Assembly: GCA_946498245.1 (NCBI GenBank)
Contig: CAMMNN010000008.1
Span: 1-64,000, forward strand
Direction: 5' to 3'
Length of the DNA: 64,000 nucleotides
From: an uncultured Clostridium sp.
GTDB lineage: Bacteria > Bacillota > Clostridia > Lachnospirales > Lachnospiraceae
How positions within the stretch are numbered: the stretch's first letter is position 1; each line of letters opens with the position of its first letter. Positions 37,349 through 47,552 of the stretch are shown one piece after another. The notes below the pieces were generated by a model, which was not told the origin of the DNA, did no database searches, and saw only the letters and a program-made list of their open reading frames with translations. The position numbers were made by a program, and so were the translations under genes.

Positions 37349-38272
37349 ATGGATTTACAACAGCTAGTTTACTTCGAATGTATTGCAAAATATGAAAATT
37401 TCTCCAAAGCTTCACAGATTTTATACGTGTCTCAGCCCTCTCTCAGCGCTTCTGTCCTCCGTCTGGAGGAAGAATTGGGCGCCCCTCTTTTTGATCGGAA
37501 AAAGGGCCGGATCTATCTCAACAGCTACGGTCGGTACTTTTTAGGCGTAACCCAGAAAATCCTGGGACTGGTGGATGAAAGCAAAAATTCCGTCTGGCAG
37601 GAAAGCCAGACGGAAACCAAAACGCGGATTTCCATTGCCGGGAACGGCTTTAATAATACGATCTCGGATCTCATTTGGAAATTTCAGCAGAGAAATCCTT
37701 CTGTTATTATCCACTCCCAATTTGTTAATCCCCTGTCCCCGATTGAATTTTCAGAAAACGATTTTATTATCAATCGGACTCATGATACCATCCCTTCTTA
37801 TTTCCACCACATGGTTCTGCAAAGAGGAGAATATCACGTAGTAATCCCCAAAACAAGCCCCCTCTCCCTGCAAAGCTGCATCCGAATCCAGGATTTGGAA
37901 CACGAAAACTTCTGTTTTATGACAGACGATAATAAAAACTACGAGCCTCCTCACAAATACTGTCTGGACGCAGGCTTTATCCCTCAGTGCAGTTTTTCCA
38001 CCAACGATTCTTTTGCGAAATTCCGGTATCTGTCCAAAGGGACCGCCGCCGCGTTTATCCCTGCCGGGGCCGTGGAAATGTATTCTCTGATTCCAGACAT
38101 CGTTATCCTTCCTATCTGTAAGGAAGATCAAAAGAAATACCTTATGGCCCACTACCATCTGTACTGGTCAGACGCTATTTATGAATTGCCTGCCACTACG
38201 GCCTTTCTGGAATTTATAAAAAACAGCATTGCATCATCAGAAGAGGGCGGCGAAATCGATATTATTCGATAA
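37349..38272 (+). CDS. LysR family transcriptional regulator
   Basis: MDLQQLVYFECIAKYENFSKASQILYVSQPSLSASVLRLEEELGAPLFDR. Confidence 0.95.
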   Translation: MDLQQLVYFECIAKYENFSKASQILYVSQPSLSASVLRLEEELGAPLFDRKKGRIYLNSYGRYFLGVTQKILGLVDESKNSVWQESQTETKTRISIAGNGFNNTISDLIWKFQQRNPSVIIHSQFVNPLSPIEFSENDFIINRTHDTIPSYFHHMVLQRGEYHVVIPKTSPLSLQSCIRIQDLEHENFCFMTDDNKNYEPPHKYCLDAGFIPQCSFSTNDSFAKFRYLSKGTAAAFIPAGAVEMYSLIPDIVILPICKEDQKKYLMAHYHLYWSDAIYELPATTAFLEFIKNSIASSEEGGEIDIIR

Positions 38273-38285
38273 GCCGCCCACGGAA

Positions 38286-38930
38286 CTAAGGCTGCAGCCG
38301 CCATGCGCCGCTTAGGCGGATCTTCCGTTTGACCCGTTGGAGGGAATTGTCCACAGCTTTAATGCTCAGACACATGGAATGGGCGATTCTTTCGTAAGAG
38401 TAGCCATCCATGTATGCGGTAAAAACCGTCTGCTCCTGCCATGTCAAAAGGCTGTTGACGGATTCGTGAAGGCGGCGGCGATCTTCTTTTAATATCACCT
38501 GCTCTTCCGGATTAACGGCGGACTGGTCCGGCAGTGTTTCCGCAATGGGATCCGAGTCTTCCCTGCATTGGTCAAAGGAAATGCTCATATTGAGAGGGAG
38601 GTGCTTGAGGCGGTTTCCCGCCCTCACAGCAGTCAGGATCTGCCTGGTAATGCAGACCTCTGCAAAGGTCCGGAATGTCAGGTTTCTGTCCGGGGAATAT
38701 TCCCGGATCGCCTCAATCAGACCAATCATTCCCTCCTGAATGAGATCTTCTTTATCCGCCCCTTTGATGTAATAGCTGCGGCACTTTGCCCGTACCACTC
38801 CCGTATATTTTTTTATGAGAAACTCTTCCGCGCCCCTATCTCCTCCGGCCGCCAGCACAGCCTTTTCACTGTCGCTGATTTGGCTCTCTTCTTCGGTTTC
38901 TATCCACAGTTTTTCTTCTGCTGCCACCAA
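38286..38930 (-). CDS. Sigma-70 family RNA polymerase sigma factor (SigH-like)
   Basis: DLIQEGMIGLIEAIREYSPDRNLTFRTFAEVCITRQI. Confidence 0.88.
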   Translation of the reverse strand: MVAAEEKLWIETEEESQISDSEKAVLAAGGDRGAEEFLIKKYTGVVRAKCRSYYIKGADKEDLIQEGMIGLIEAIREYSPDRNLTFRTFAEVCITRQILTAVRAGNRLKHLPLNMSISFDQCREDSDPIAETLPDQSAVNPEEQVILKEDRRRLHESVNSLLTWQEQTVFTAYMDGYSYERIAHSMCLSIKAVDNSLQRVKRKIRLSGAWRLQP

Positions 38931-38955
38931 AATCCCTCCTGCAAACTTCAGAATC

Positions 38956-39957
38956 CTATACGGTTTCCATAGAATAGGTCAAATTTCCCGCCCGGTAAAT
39001 CATCTTATTGCAAAACTCTCTTTCCACCCCATTGCGCACTTTAATGCACATACTGTCGCAGGCCGCCGGATTGTCCAGGATTTTGTCGCAGGTTTCCAAA
39101 ATATTGGACAGTACGACTTTGTCCAAATCCAAAACGCTGTGGGACGGAAATACCGTGTCAAATTCATCATTCCGGGCTGTCAGCTTCGCCAGAGCGTCAC
39201 GGAACCGGGTAACCGTGGCTGCCTTTCCGTAAAGGGGATTCACCGGATCACCGGTAATACCCAGATTTCCGATACAGGCTGCATCTCCGGCAAATAAGAT
39301 CCGGTTCCTTTTATCCAGATAAGCGGCATGGCCTGCAGTGTGACCCGGCAGATGAACCATTTCCACCTCATATCCGCCGCCCAAATCAAAGGAGTATCCG
39401 TCAGGGCAACCCACTATCTCATACTCTTTGTAGGGGATTAGATCCCCTCTGTCAAATTCCGTCCAGACACACTTTCCTCCCTCGTCAAAGAGGTAGTCCC
39501 ATACATGGGGTGTCAGCTTTGTTTTCATGGCCGGAACCTCATACTCATGGCAGTAAACCCTTTCAAACTGATAATTGCCATAAGCGTGGTCAAAATGGTA
39601 ATGGGTATTTACTACCACCAGGGGCATTTCTCCTGCCAGTTCTTTTACCAGCCCTTTCAAATCTCCCAGTCCGAAACCGGTGTCGATAAGCATAGCCTTC
39701 TCCGGCCCCAGTATCAGAAAGCTCCAGGGATCTCCCATGCCGTCCAGACTTTCCGAATAGATGCAATACAGGTTCTCCCGGAAACGGTATACCTCGGCAT
39801 AGGGATTTATATCGTAAACCTTTCGGGTCTTATCGTGCTTTCTCAGCAGCTTTTCATAGCTGAGTCCCACCGGATCCTCAGATTCTCTGATTCTGAATTT
39901 CTTTGTTTTTAGTTCTGTTTCCATTGGTGTAAATTTACGGATCGATATTTCTGCCAT
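38956..39957 (-). CDS. MBL-fold metallo-hydrolase
   Basis: VVNTHYHFDHAYGN; HLPGHTAGH. Confidence 0.93.
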   Translation of the reverse strand: MAEISIRKFTPMETELKTKKFRIRESEDPVGLSYEKLLRKHDKTRKVYDINPYAEVYRFRENLYCIYSESLDGMGDPWSFLILGPEKAMLIDTGFGLGDLKGLVKELAGEMPLVVVNTHYHFDHAYGNYQFERVYCHEYEVPAMKTKLTPHVWDYLFDEGGKCVWTEFDRGDLIPYKEYEIVGCPDGYSFDLGGGYEVEMVHLPGHTAGHAAYLDKRNRILFAGDAACIGNLGITGDPVNPLYGKAATVTRFRDALAKLTARNDEFDTVFPSHSVLDLDKVVLSNILETCDKILDNPAACDSMCIKVRNGVEREFCNKMIYRAGNLTYSMETV

Positions 39958-39983
39958 AGTTTGCCTCCTTTGCTATCGAACCA

Positions 39984-41621
39984 TTAATCATACAGCCAGT
40001 CGGCGTCGTCATTATAAGTAAACTCATTGGGGAATACGGAAGTGTAACCGTATTTGTTTACCCAATAATCAATTCCCTTCCGTCCGGCCTGGTATTTGGT
40101 AATATAATAAGTAGGCACAATGGGGCAGGCTTCTTCTACAATTTCCACGCACTGCATAGCCAGATCCAGATCGCCGTCTTTTACTGCTTCATTCAAAATA
40201 GCCTGGTACTCCGCGTCTTTCCAGCCGCCCCGGCTGTTGTTTTCGCTTAACTGGTTATAGAAATAGAACAAAACTGTATTCTGGACACAGGCATAACCGT
40301 TCATGGCCATGTCCCAGGTGTCAGGTTCTACCATTCTGGAATTTAAGGTAGAAGCTTCTATAGTTTCGATCTCTACGTTGATTCCTACCTGGCTCAAAAA
40401 CTGCTGGATAATCTCTGCGATCTCACGGCGGCTCTGGGTATTGTCAGCAATCAGCCGCAGTGTCAGCTCACCTTCCCCGTATCCCGCCTGGGCCAGCAGT
40501 TCCTTTGCTTTTTCCGGGTCATAGCCGTAATAAACCTTGTCAGGCTGGTATTCCTGGGCGATATGGGAAGCAATCTGGGTCGCAGGAACGCCTCCCACTC
40601 CTCCTAAAACGGAAGAAACGATGGCATTGGTGTCAATGGCATAGGCTATGGCCTGCCGTAGAAGCTTGTTATTACAGGGGCTTTCCTCCATGCTGTTAAA
40701 ATACAGCCCTTCGCAGTTGGTTGCTTCAATGGTATACAGGTTAATATCGTCCCGGTTCTGATAGTCTGAAATAGCAATGCTGGGGCATTCAAAAATATAG
40801 TCCACATCGCCGCTTTCCAGGGCAATGGTTTTCTGGGCATCTTCGGCAATAAAACGGCAGACAATTTCGTCTACGTTCTGGGATGGGATCAGTCCGTCAT
40901 GGCTGTCCGCCGTCTTCCAGTAGTTCTCATTTTTCTCCAGAACAATCTGGGTACCGGCGTCGTATTTCGTTACCATATAGGGGCCGGTTCCTACCGGAGT
41001 GGTAACCATTCCGTCTTCGCTGGCCTCAAAGGAAGCTTTGCTGGTAATATCGATTCGGGACAGATCATTAAAAATAAACTGGTTGTGATTTTTAAAATAT
41101 ACAACAATAGTATAAGGATCCGTCACCTCGGTCTGCTCAAAATCAATATTTCTGGTGTGCTGAACAAACTGGGTGGACTGGGCGCACTGTTCCATGGACC
41201 ATAGCACGTCTTCCGCGGTCAGATTGTTGCCGTCTGTGGTATAAATATCGTCCCAGATCTCAATCTGCATCCTGTTCTCGTCCAGCCACTCATAGCCTTT
41301 GGCTAAAATCGGTTGGATTCCCGGACTGTCATATCCGAAGTCAAAGAGCTTTTCGTAGTAATAGCAGCGGATAATAAAGTTGGAATCAATGCCACTGGAA
41401 TTGGGGGCCAGACTTCCCGGATCCGCATTAAACTCCATAACAAAGGAGCTTCTCCCCTTTTCCTGTCCGGGTTCTGTCTCTCCTCCGGCGCTTTCCGGGC
41501 TCCCTGCCCCTTCCGTCGTCTGAGGTGCTTCCTCTGAACTTCCGCAGCCTCCCAATGACAGAGTTCCTGCTCCTACTGCCAAAGCCAGTGCCAATGCCAA
41601 CAGTCTTTTCGTTTTCTTCAT
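39984..41621 (-). CDS. ABC transporter solute-binding protein, family 5 (peptide/opine type)
   Basis: Lipobox LGGCGS; SBP_bac_5-like body; opp operon. Confidence 0.93.
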   Translation of the reverse strand: MKKTKRLLALALALAVGAGTLSLGGCGSSEEAPQTTEGAGSPESAGGETEPGQEKGRSSFVMEFNADPGSLAPNSSGIDSNFIIRCYYYEKLFDFGYDSPGIQPILAKGYEWLDENRMQIEIWDDIYTTDGNNLTAEDVLWSMEQCAQSTQFVQHTRNIDFEQTEVTDPYTIVVYFKNHNQFIFNDLSRIDITSKASFEASEDGMVTTPVGTGPYMVTKYDAGTQIVLEKNENYWKTADSHDGLIPSQNVDEIVCRFIAEDAQKTIALESGDVDYIFECPSIAISDYQNRDDINLYTIEATNCEGLYFNSMEESPCNNKLLRQAIAYAIDTNAIVSSVLGGVGGVPATQIASHIAQEYQPDKVYYGYDPEKAKELLAQAGYGEGELTLRLIADNTQSRREIAEIIQQFLSQVGINVEIETIEASTLNSRMVEPDTWDMAMNGYACVQNTVLFYFYNQLSENNSRGGWKDAEYQAILNEAVKDGDLDLAMQCVEIVEEACPIVPTYYITKYQAGRKGIDYWVNKYGYTSVFPNEFTYNDDADWLYD

Positions 41622-41659
41622 TTGTTTTTTCCTCCTCCAAAATGTTACCCCAAAGGGAT

Positions 41660-41890
41660 TTACTTACCAGGCGCGTCTACAAATACCATAGAACAGGGAA
41701 CCGCCAGCCTCAGGCGGATAGCCTTTGCCGGACACTCAAAGACACAGGCGTTGCAGTGCCAGCATTCCTCCGGATACTGAATCACCGGGGCCTGACCTGT
41801 CTTCTCCTGGGGCCCGTAAGCGTCTGTGGGACAAATATCAACGCAGTGAAAGCAACCGATACATTTTTTCTTGTCAATTACAGCCGGCAT
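41660..41890 (-). CDS. 4Fe-4S ferredoxin
   Basis: CIGCFHCVDICPTDA and CWHCNACVFECP. Confidence 0.95.
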   Translation of the reverse strand: MPAVIDKKKCIGCFHCVDICPTDAYGPQEKTGQAPVIQYPEECWHCNACVFECPAKAIRLRLAVPCSMVFVDAPGK

Positions 41891-41892
41891 TC

Positions 41893-43629
41893 CTATTCCC
41901 CCTTTTCCTCTGTGATCTGTTCCCGGAATCCCACTTCCGGTTTTCCGTCCATCATCTGCACTGTTACAAATTTACCGTCATACAGCGGATTGGTAAAGGG
42001 ATAATCCGCCATTTTGTGTCCCCCTCTTGTTTCTTTTCGCTCCATAGCGCTCCTAAATACCAGCTCCGCCAGACAGATGATATGATCCACCTCCAAAACC
42101 CGCATAAAGGTATGGGAATCGCTGCAGTGCATTTTCTCTGCCTTTTCCTTCAGCCGTTTTAAATGCTCCATTCCGGTTTTCAGCAGCCTCTCGCTGCGGA
42201 CTTTTTCTCCGCAGTAATCCGACATAGTGTACTGGACGGCAATATTAACCTCTTTCCAATCCGGGGTGGCTGTATCGTCCTCCCGGCCCAAAATCTCGTT
42301 ATAGCGGTTCCGGCACATCTCTGTCTGCCCTGTCAGCGCTTCCGGATCCGGAGCGGCAATCCCGGCTGCGTATGCGGCGGCGCTGCGGCCGGCTATGCGT
42401 CCAATTACCGCTGCCCCGGCGACTCCGCAGACGCCGTTTCCCACCTCGTCGCCTGCTGCGTAAAGGCCTGTCAGAGAGGTTTCTCCCTGGCAGTTGGTGT
42501 CGATTCCGGCCACACTTCCTCCCTGTTTGCGTCCAAATTCTACCATATGCTTTCTAAAGTCAAAGCCTTCTTCTTCCAGGGCGTTGAGGGTGCAGGTATT
42601 TCCCTCGTTATGAAGGCCCCAGACCATAAAGTCAATATCCTCATCTGTTCCCTGGGTTACGTTCATAAAGACAGGATTTCCGCTGTTAAAATTCCGGCTG
42701 AACATATCGTGCCAGATGTCCCCGGTAAAATCTCCGTACTGGATAGAGGGTTTGGTGACAAAAGGCCCCAGAGGCTTCCCTTCTATATCGGAATACACGC
42801 CGAGCCATGTGGCTTTGCCTCCTCGGTTCAGGTATTTGCAGCCGATTCCCGAGCCTACGTTGTCCAGATTTACCAGACGGGCTCCCGCCCGGTATGCCTC
42901 CGCCATACCGGCCCCGGCACAGGAAGGACAGCCGGCCACATTAAACATCACTGCCGACGTTTCCGTAGCAAACATTCTGGGAGTCCGGCCCGTACATAAA
43001 ATCACGCTTTTGGCCCGGATCACCTGCATACGGGGTTCCCTGCGGGATACGTCAATACATACCGCCCCCGCAGCTCTGCCTTCCTCGTCTGTCAGCAGCG
43101 TATCAAAGGGCATATGGTTTAAAATCCTCACTCCTCTTTTTTTTGCCTGTTCTGTCAGCACGGCTTTCTGATTTCCGCCGGCATATTTCAGGTAAATGTT
43201 CATATGACCGGGCATTCCATGGCCGCAAAATTCCCATTTTCCATGGGGCCGCATGGGAATCCCCCAGCTCTCCCAGTCTTTTACTACGGAAAAGCTTTCC
43301 TTTACAATCTGACGCAGCCGGGGCATATCGGTGTTTCCCGTTACCGGGATTCTCTTCCACTCTTTTATCCAGGCGGAGGGATCCTCCCCATGGACTTCCG
43401 GAATGTAGCAGCAGAAATGATCGTTTCCGCCGTAGCTGCAGCCGCTTCTTAAAGTATTGGCCTTCTCCGCCACAATTACATCGGCTCCGGTGTCAGCCGC
43501 CCCGATAGCAGCCATCAGTCCGGCCACTCCCCCGCCGGCTATCAAGACGTCACAGCACAGTTCCTGGTTTTCCTCTATTTTCATTCCCTTTCCTCCTTGT
43601 ATTATCCTATCTCCCTGATGCGGGAACAC
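41893..43629 (-). CDS. FAD-binding flavoprotein (fumarate reductase/AprA-like)
   Basis: CDVLIAGGGVAGLMAAIGAADTGADVIVAEKA; GLYAAGDEVGNGVCG. Confidence 0.9.
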   Translation of the reverse strand: MFPHQGDRIIQGGKGMKIEENQELCCDVLIAGGGVAGLMAAIGAADTGADVIVAEKANTLRSGCSYGGNDHFCCYIPEVHGEDPSAWIKEWKRIPVTGNTDMPRLRQIVKESFSVVKDWESWGIPMRPHGKWEFCGHGMPGHMNIYLKYAGGNQKAVLTEQAKKRGVRILNHMPFDTLLTDEEGRAAGAVCIDVSRREPRMQVIRAKSVILCTGRTPRMFATETSAVMFNVAGCPSCAGAGMAEAYRAGARLVNLDNVGSGIGCKYLNRGGKATWLGVYSDIEGKPLGPFVTKPSIQYGDFTGDIWHDMFSRNFNSGNPVFMNVTQGTDEDIDFMVWGLHNEGNTCTLNALEEEGFDFRKHMVEFGRKQGGSVAGIDTNCQGETSLTGLYAAGDEVGNGVCGVAGAAVIGRIAGRSAAAYAAGIAAPDPEALTGQTEMCRNRYNEILGREDDTATPDWKEVNIAVQYTMSDYCGEKVRSERLLKTGMEHLKRLKEKAEKMHCSDSHTFMRVLEVDHIICLAELVFRSAMERKETRGGHKMADYPFTNPLYDGKFVTVQMMDGKPEVGFREQITEEKGE

Positions 43630-44585
43630 ATGACAAAATGGTCCTTCTCCGCTTCCGTCAGCACCTGCTCCTTTTTACAGTCTTCCCCAGCGTAGGGACA
43701 GCGGGCAAAAAACCGGCACCCTGGTTTCGGGTCTATGGGAGAGGTCACTTCTCCTTTTAAAATCACCCGCTTTTTGGGAACGTGAATATCCGGTACCGGA
43801 ATTGCTGACAAAAGGGCTCTGGTATAGGGGTGGAGAGGCCGTTCAAAAAGCTGTTCTGTGGGACAGCATTCTACAACCTGGCCCAGATACATAACGCAGA
43901 TATATTGGGACAGATACCGCACTACAGACATATCGTGGGTAATAAATACATAGGTCAGCTTCATGGTTTCCTGGAGATCCTGCAGGAGATTTAAAATCTG
44001 GGCCTGAATGGATACGTCCAGGGCTGATACCGGCTCATCACAGATGACCAGTTCCGGGTTTAACGCCAAAGCTCTGGCAATTACTATTCTCTGCCGTCTC
44101 CCTCCGTCCAGCTCATGGGGATAAGAGTTTTCGATCCGTTTATTAATGCCTACCATCCGCATAAGAGAAACCGTTTTTTCTTCCATTTCTTTTTTTGTAA
44201 ATTTCCCACTGATGCGAAGGGGCTCCTGAATGGTCTCATAGGCGGTCATTCTGGGATTGAGAGAGGAAAAGGGATCCTGGAAAATAATCTGCATTTTTTC
44301 CCTGAGCTGCCTCAGCTTGTGTTTTCCTACCCGGGTTATGTCTTCCCCATTAAAAACAATCTTTCCCTCTGTGCTTTCCGTCAGATGGATCATAGTTCTT
44401 CCTAAAGTGGACTTTCCGCAGCCGGATTCCCCTACGATCCCCACCGTCTTTCCCCGTTCAATGGACAGGCTCACTCCGTCTACTGCATGGCACATCCCGC
44501 TGGGCGTCTTAAAGTATTTTTTTAAATCCTCAACCTGGATAATGGGTTCCATGGTCACCTTCCCTCCTTTCGCGCCGCGCTGCAT
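43602..44585 (-). CDS. Oligopeptide ABC transporter ATPase (OppF-like)
   Basis: GESGCGKSTLGRT; C-terminal CRFFARCPYA. Confidence 0.95.
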   Translation of the reverse strand: MQRGAKGGKVTMEPIIQVEDLKKYFKTPSGMCHAVDGVSLSIERGKTVGIVGESGCGKSTLGRTMIHLTESTEGKIVFNGEDITRVGKHKLRQLREKMQIIFQDPFSSLNPRMTAYETIQEPLRISGKFTKKEMEEKTVSLMRMVGINKRIENSYPHELDGGRRQRIVIARALALNPELVICDEPVSALDVSIQAQILNLLQDLQETMKLTYVFITHDMSVVRYLSQYICVMYLGQVVECCPTEQLFERPLHPYTRALLSAIPVPDIHVPKKRVILKGEVTSPIDPKPGCRFFARCPYAGEDCKKEQVLTEAEKDHFVMCSRIREIG

Positions 44586-45541
44586 CTGGTAAAGTGCCCC
44601 TTTTCTATTTCGTAAAGTCCCGGATTCTTACCGGAACATTCCGCAGTGGCATAGGGACACCGGGGATGAAATTTACAGCCTTCCGGGAGATTTACCGGAT
44701 CCGGCGTCTGGCCCTCAATGGGTTTTAGCCGTTTGGCTTTTACGTTGACGCTGGGCAAAGCTTCAAACAAACCTTTGGTATAGGGGTGAACCGGATTGTC
44801 AAAAATATGTTCCCGGCTGCCCGTCTCTACAATCTCTCCGGCATATACAATTGCCACTCTGTCGCACATTTCCGCCACAACGCCCAGATCATGGGTAATC
44901 AGGATCATGGAAGTATTGAGTTTTTCCTTTAACTCTGTCATCATTTCCAAAACCTGGGCCTGAATGGTTACGTCCAGGGCTGTGGTGGGCTCGTCAGCGA
45001 TGAGCAGCTCGGGATTGCAGGCAATGGCCAGAGCGATTACCACCCTCTGCTTCATGCCGCCGGAAAACTGATGAGGGTATTCACTGTAGCGCCCGCCGGG
45101 GATTCCTACTAATTCCAGCATTTTTACAGCCTGCTCCTTTGCCTGGGCCGATGTTACCGGTTCGTGGATCTTGATAGCTTCGGCAATCTGTTTTCCCACA
45201 GGAAACATGGGATTTAGGGCCGTCATAGGATCCTGGAAAATCATAGAGATTTTTTTGCCCCGGATCCGCCTTACTTCTTTCTCTGACAGTTCCAGCAATT
45301 CCTCGCCTTTATACCGGATTTTTCCTTCTTTGATTTTGGCCTGGGGCTCCGGAAGGATTCTTAAAATGGCCTTCGCCACTGTCGTCTTTCCCGCTCCGGT
45401 TTCTCCTACCAGCCCCAGGGTTTCCCCTTCCTTCAGCTCAAAGGATATGCCATTGACGGCTCTCACCAAATCGCCTCCTGAGGAGTAGGAAACCTCCAGA
45501 TTTTCAATCTCTAAAAGAGTATTTTTCTTTTCTCTTTCCAT
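44555..45541 (-). CDS. Oligopeptide ABC transporter ATPase (OppD-like)
   Basis: GETGAGKTTVAKA; CKFHPRCPYA. Confidence 0.95.
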   Translation of the reverse strand: MEREKKNTLLEIENLEVSYSSGGDLVRAVNGISFELKEGETLGLVGETGAGKTTVAKAILRILPEPQAKIKEGKIRYKGEELLELSEKEVRRIRGKKISMIFQDPMTALNPMFPVGKQIAEAIKIHEPVTSAQAKEQAVKMLELVGIPGGRYSEYPHQFSGGMKQRVVIALAIACNPELLIADEPTTALDVTIQAQVLEMMTELKEKLNTSMILITHDLGVVAEMCDRVAIVYAGEIVETGSREHIFDNPVHPYTKGLFEALPSVNVKAKRLKPIEGQTPDPVNLPEGCKFHPRCPYATAECSGKNPGLYEIEKGHFTRCSAARKEGR

Positions 45542-45552
45542 AATCTTCTACC

Positions 45553-46518
45553 TCACTGTTTTAACCTGGGATCCAACGCATCTCTCAGGCCGTCACCCAG
45601 CATATTGATGGAAAGTACCGTAAGCATAATGATAATTGCAGGTGAAATACAGATATGGGGGTAGTAACGCAGCACATTTCTTCCAGCAGAAACCATAGCG
45701 CCCCATTCCGCTGCCGGAGGCTGAACTCCCAGGCCCACAAAGCTAAGACTGGCGGACATGAGGATATTGCTGGCAACTCCCATAGTAGCCGTAACGAAAA
45801 TAGGAGCCAGAGCGTTCATTAACACGTGCCTGAAAATAATCCTGGGTTCTCTGGCGTTAATCGATACCGCAGCTTCTATGTAGTCCTGATTGCGGACTCC
45901 CATGCAGGAGGCTCTGGCCATACGTGCGCTTCCCGGAATGCCGGAAATTGTCAGGGCAATAATGCAGTTAATGTATCCCGTTCCCAGGGTAGCGGAAATG
46001 GCAATGGCTAACAGCATACTGGGAACAGCCTGAAATACGTCCAGAATCCTCATTACAATATTGTCGTAGGCGCCTCCGTAGTAACCGGCCATAGCCCCCA
46101 GCGCCGTTCCAATAAGGGTACTGAAAAGAGTCGACGTAATGCCGATAGTCAGGGAATTTCTGCCTCCGTGAAGAAGCCGGCTGAGAATATCACGCCCCAG
46201 ACTGTCGGTTCCAAGCAAATGCTCCGGGCTGGGGCCGGAATTGACGTTGTAAAGCTCCTGATAGGTATAATCGTAAGGTGCAATCCACGGGGCCAAAACA
46301 GAGGCCAGTATGATAATCAGTAAAATGATTCCGCCCAGAACCGCCAGTTTATTTTTCAGCAGCCGTTTCATGGTAACCAGAACCATGCTCTCCTTTTTTC
46401 TGCCTTCTTCCTCCTCCGTGTACAGATACGAGTACGCGCCGTTTTGCTCCATTGCTTTCACTCCTTCCCTTCTATTTCTTTCGGTTTTTCCGGTACCGGG
46501 CGCCGATTCTGGGGTCAA
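45553..46518 (-). CDS. ABC transporter permease (OppC-like)
   Basis: HLLGTDSLGRDILSRLLHGGR. Confidence 0.95.
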   Translation of the reverse strand: MTPESAPGTGKTERNRREGVKAMEQNGAYSYLYTEEEEGRKKESMVLVTMKRLLKNKLAVLGGIILLIIILASVLAPWIAPYDYTYQELYNVNSGPSPEHLLGTDSLGRDILSRLLHGGRNSLTIGITSTLFSTLIGTALGAMAGYYGGAYDNIVMRILDVFQAVPSMLLAIAISATLGTGYINCIIALTISGIPGSARMARASCMGVRNQDYIEAAVSINAREPRIIFRHVLMNALAPIFVTATMGVASNILMSASLSFVGLGVQPPAAEWGAMVSAGRNVLRYYPHICISPAIIIMLTVLSINMLGDGLRDALDPRLKQ

Positions 46519-47416
46519 TCATGGCATACAGAATATCCACTACCAGCAGAATGATTCCAAATACCAATGCAATAAAAAGTATGCCTCCCTGTACGGCCGG
46601 ATAGTCCCGGCTGTTAATAGCTGTCATAATATACGTCCCAATACCGGGAACGGAAAAAATCGTTTCCGCCACTACGACGCCCCCTATGGTAATTCCCAGC
46701 ATCTGTCCCGCCTGAGTGGTAATGGGAATCAACGCGTTTCTCAGAGCGTGGACAAAGGTAATTTTAAAGGGGGACACCCCTTTGGCCTTTGCCGTTACAA
46801 TGTAGTCCTGCCGGACTACTTCCAGCATACTGGACCTGGTCAGACGCGCCATGGTTCCCGCATGAGACACTCCAAAGGCCAGTACCGGCAGGATCATGTA
46901 TTCCCAACCGCCCCAGCCGCCGGAGGGCAGCCAGTGAAGTTTTAAAGCGAATATCAGAGAAAGCAGAAGTCCCAATAAAAACCCCGGCATAGATGCGCCG
47001 ATAAGGGCCAACAGCATAGCGGAATTGTCGATCCACGTGTTCTGCTTTACTGCGGCTACAATCCCCATTATCGTGCCGAAGATAATGGAAAACGCTACCG
47101 AAAACAACGCCAGTTCAAAGCTGACTTTAAAGCGCTCAATTACTTCCGAGGAAACGCTTGCTCCTGTTCTGTATGAGTAACCAAGGTTTCCTTCCAGAAT
47201 CAACTGTTTAAAATAATTTCCCAAACGGACGAAATACCCGTCGTCCAACCCCATTTTTTCTCTTATTTGCTGTATCTCCTCCACTGTGGCGTCAGCCCCT
47301 GCCAGAGCGGAAGCCGCGTCTCCTTTTGCAAAATACATTAATGTGAATATCAGGACAATGACTCCCGCTAAAACCGGAATCATCATCAGAACCCTTTTTC
47401 CTATGTATTTCAGCAT
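46472..47416 (-). CDS. ABC transporter permease (OppB-like)
   Basis: MLKYIGKRVLMMIPVLAGVIVLIF; ETIFSVPGIGTYIM. Confidence 0.95.
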   Translation of the reverse strand: MLKYIGKRVLMMIPVLAGVIVLIFTLMYFAKGDAASALAGADATVEEIQQIREKMGLDDGYFVRLGNYFKQLILEGNLGYSYRTGASVSSEVIERFKVSFELALFSVAFSIIFGTIMGIVAAVKQNTWIDNSAMLLALIGASMPGFLLGLLLSLIFALKLHWLPSGGWGGWEYMILPVLAFGVSHAGTMARLTRSSMLEVVRQDYIVTAKAKGVSPFKITFVHALRNALIPITTQAGQMLGITIGGVVVAETIFSVPGIGTYIMTAINSRDYPAVQGGILFIALVFGIILLVVDILYAMIDPRIGARYRKNRKK

Positions 47417-47552
47417 TCTTTTTACACCCCTTTTCTCATTGCAGTCTCACTGTTTTTGCCCTCCGGATATGTTATATTTTAACAAAATGCGGTTTCCATA
47501 TCCAATTGATGTTGTTTATTTCTCCTACAAAAAATTTCGATAGGTTTCTTTC

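Noticed and set aside
42163-42999. 278-aa plus-strand ORF
   Set aside because: Antisense to the FAD-binding flavoprotein; a shadow ORF.
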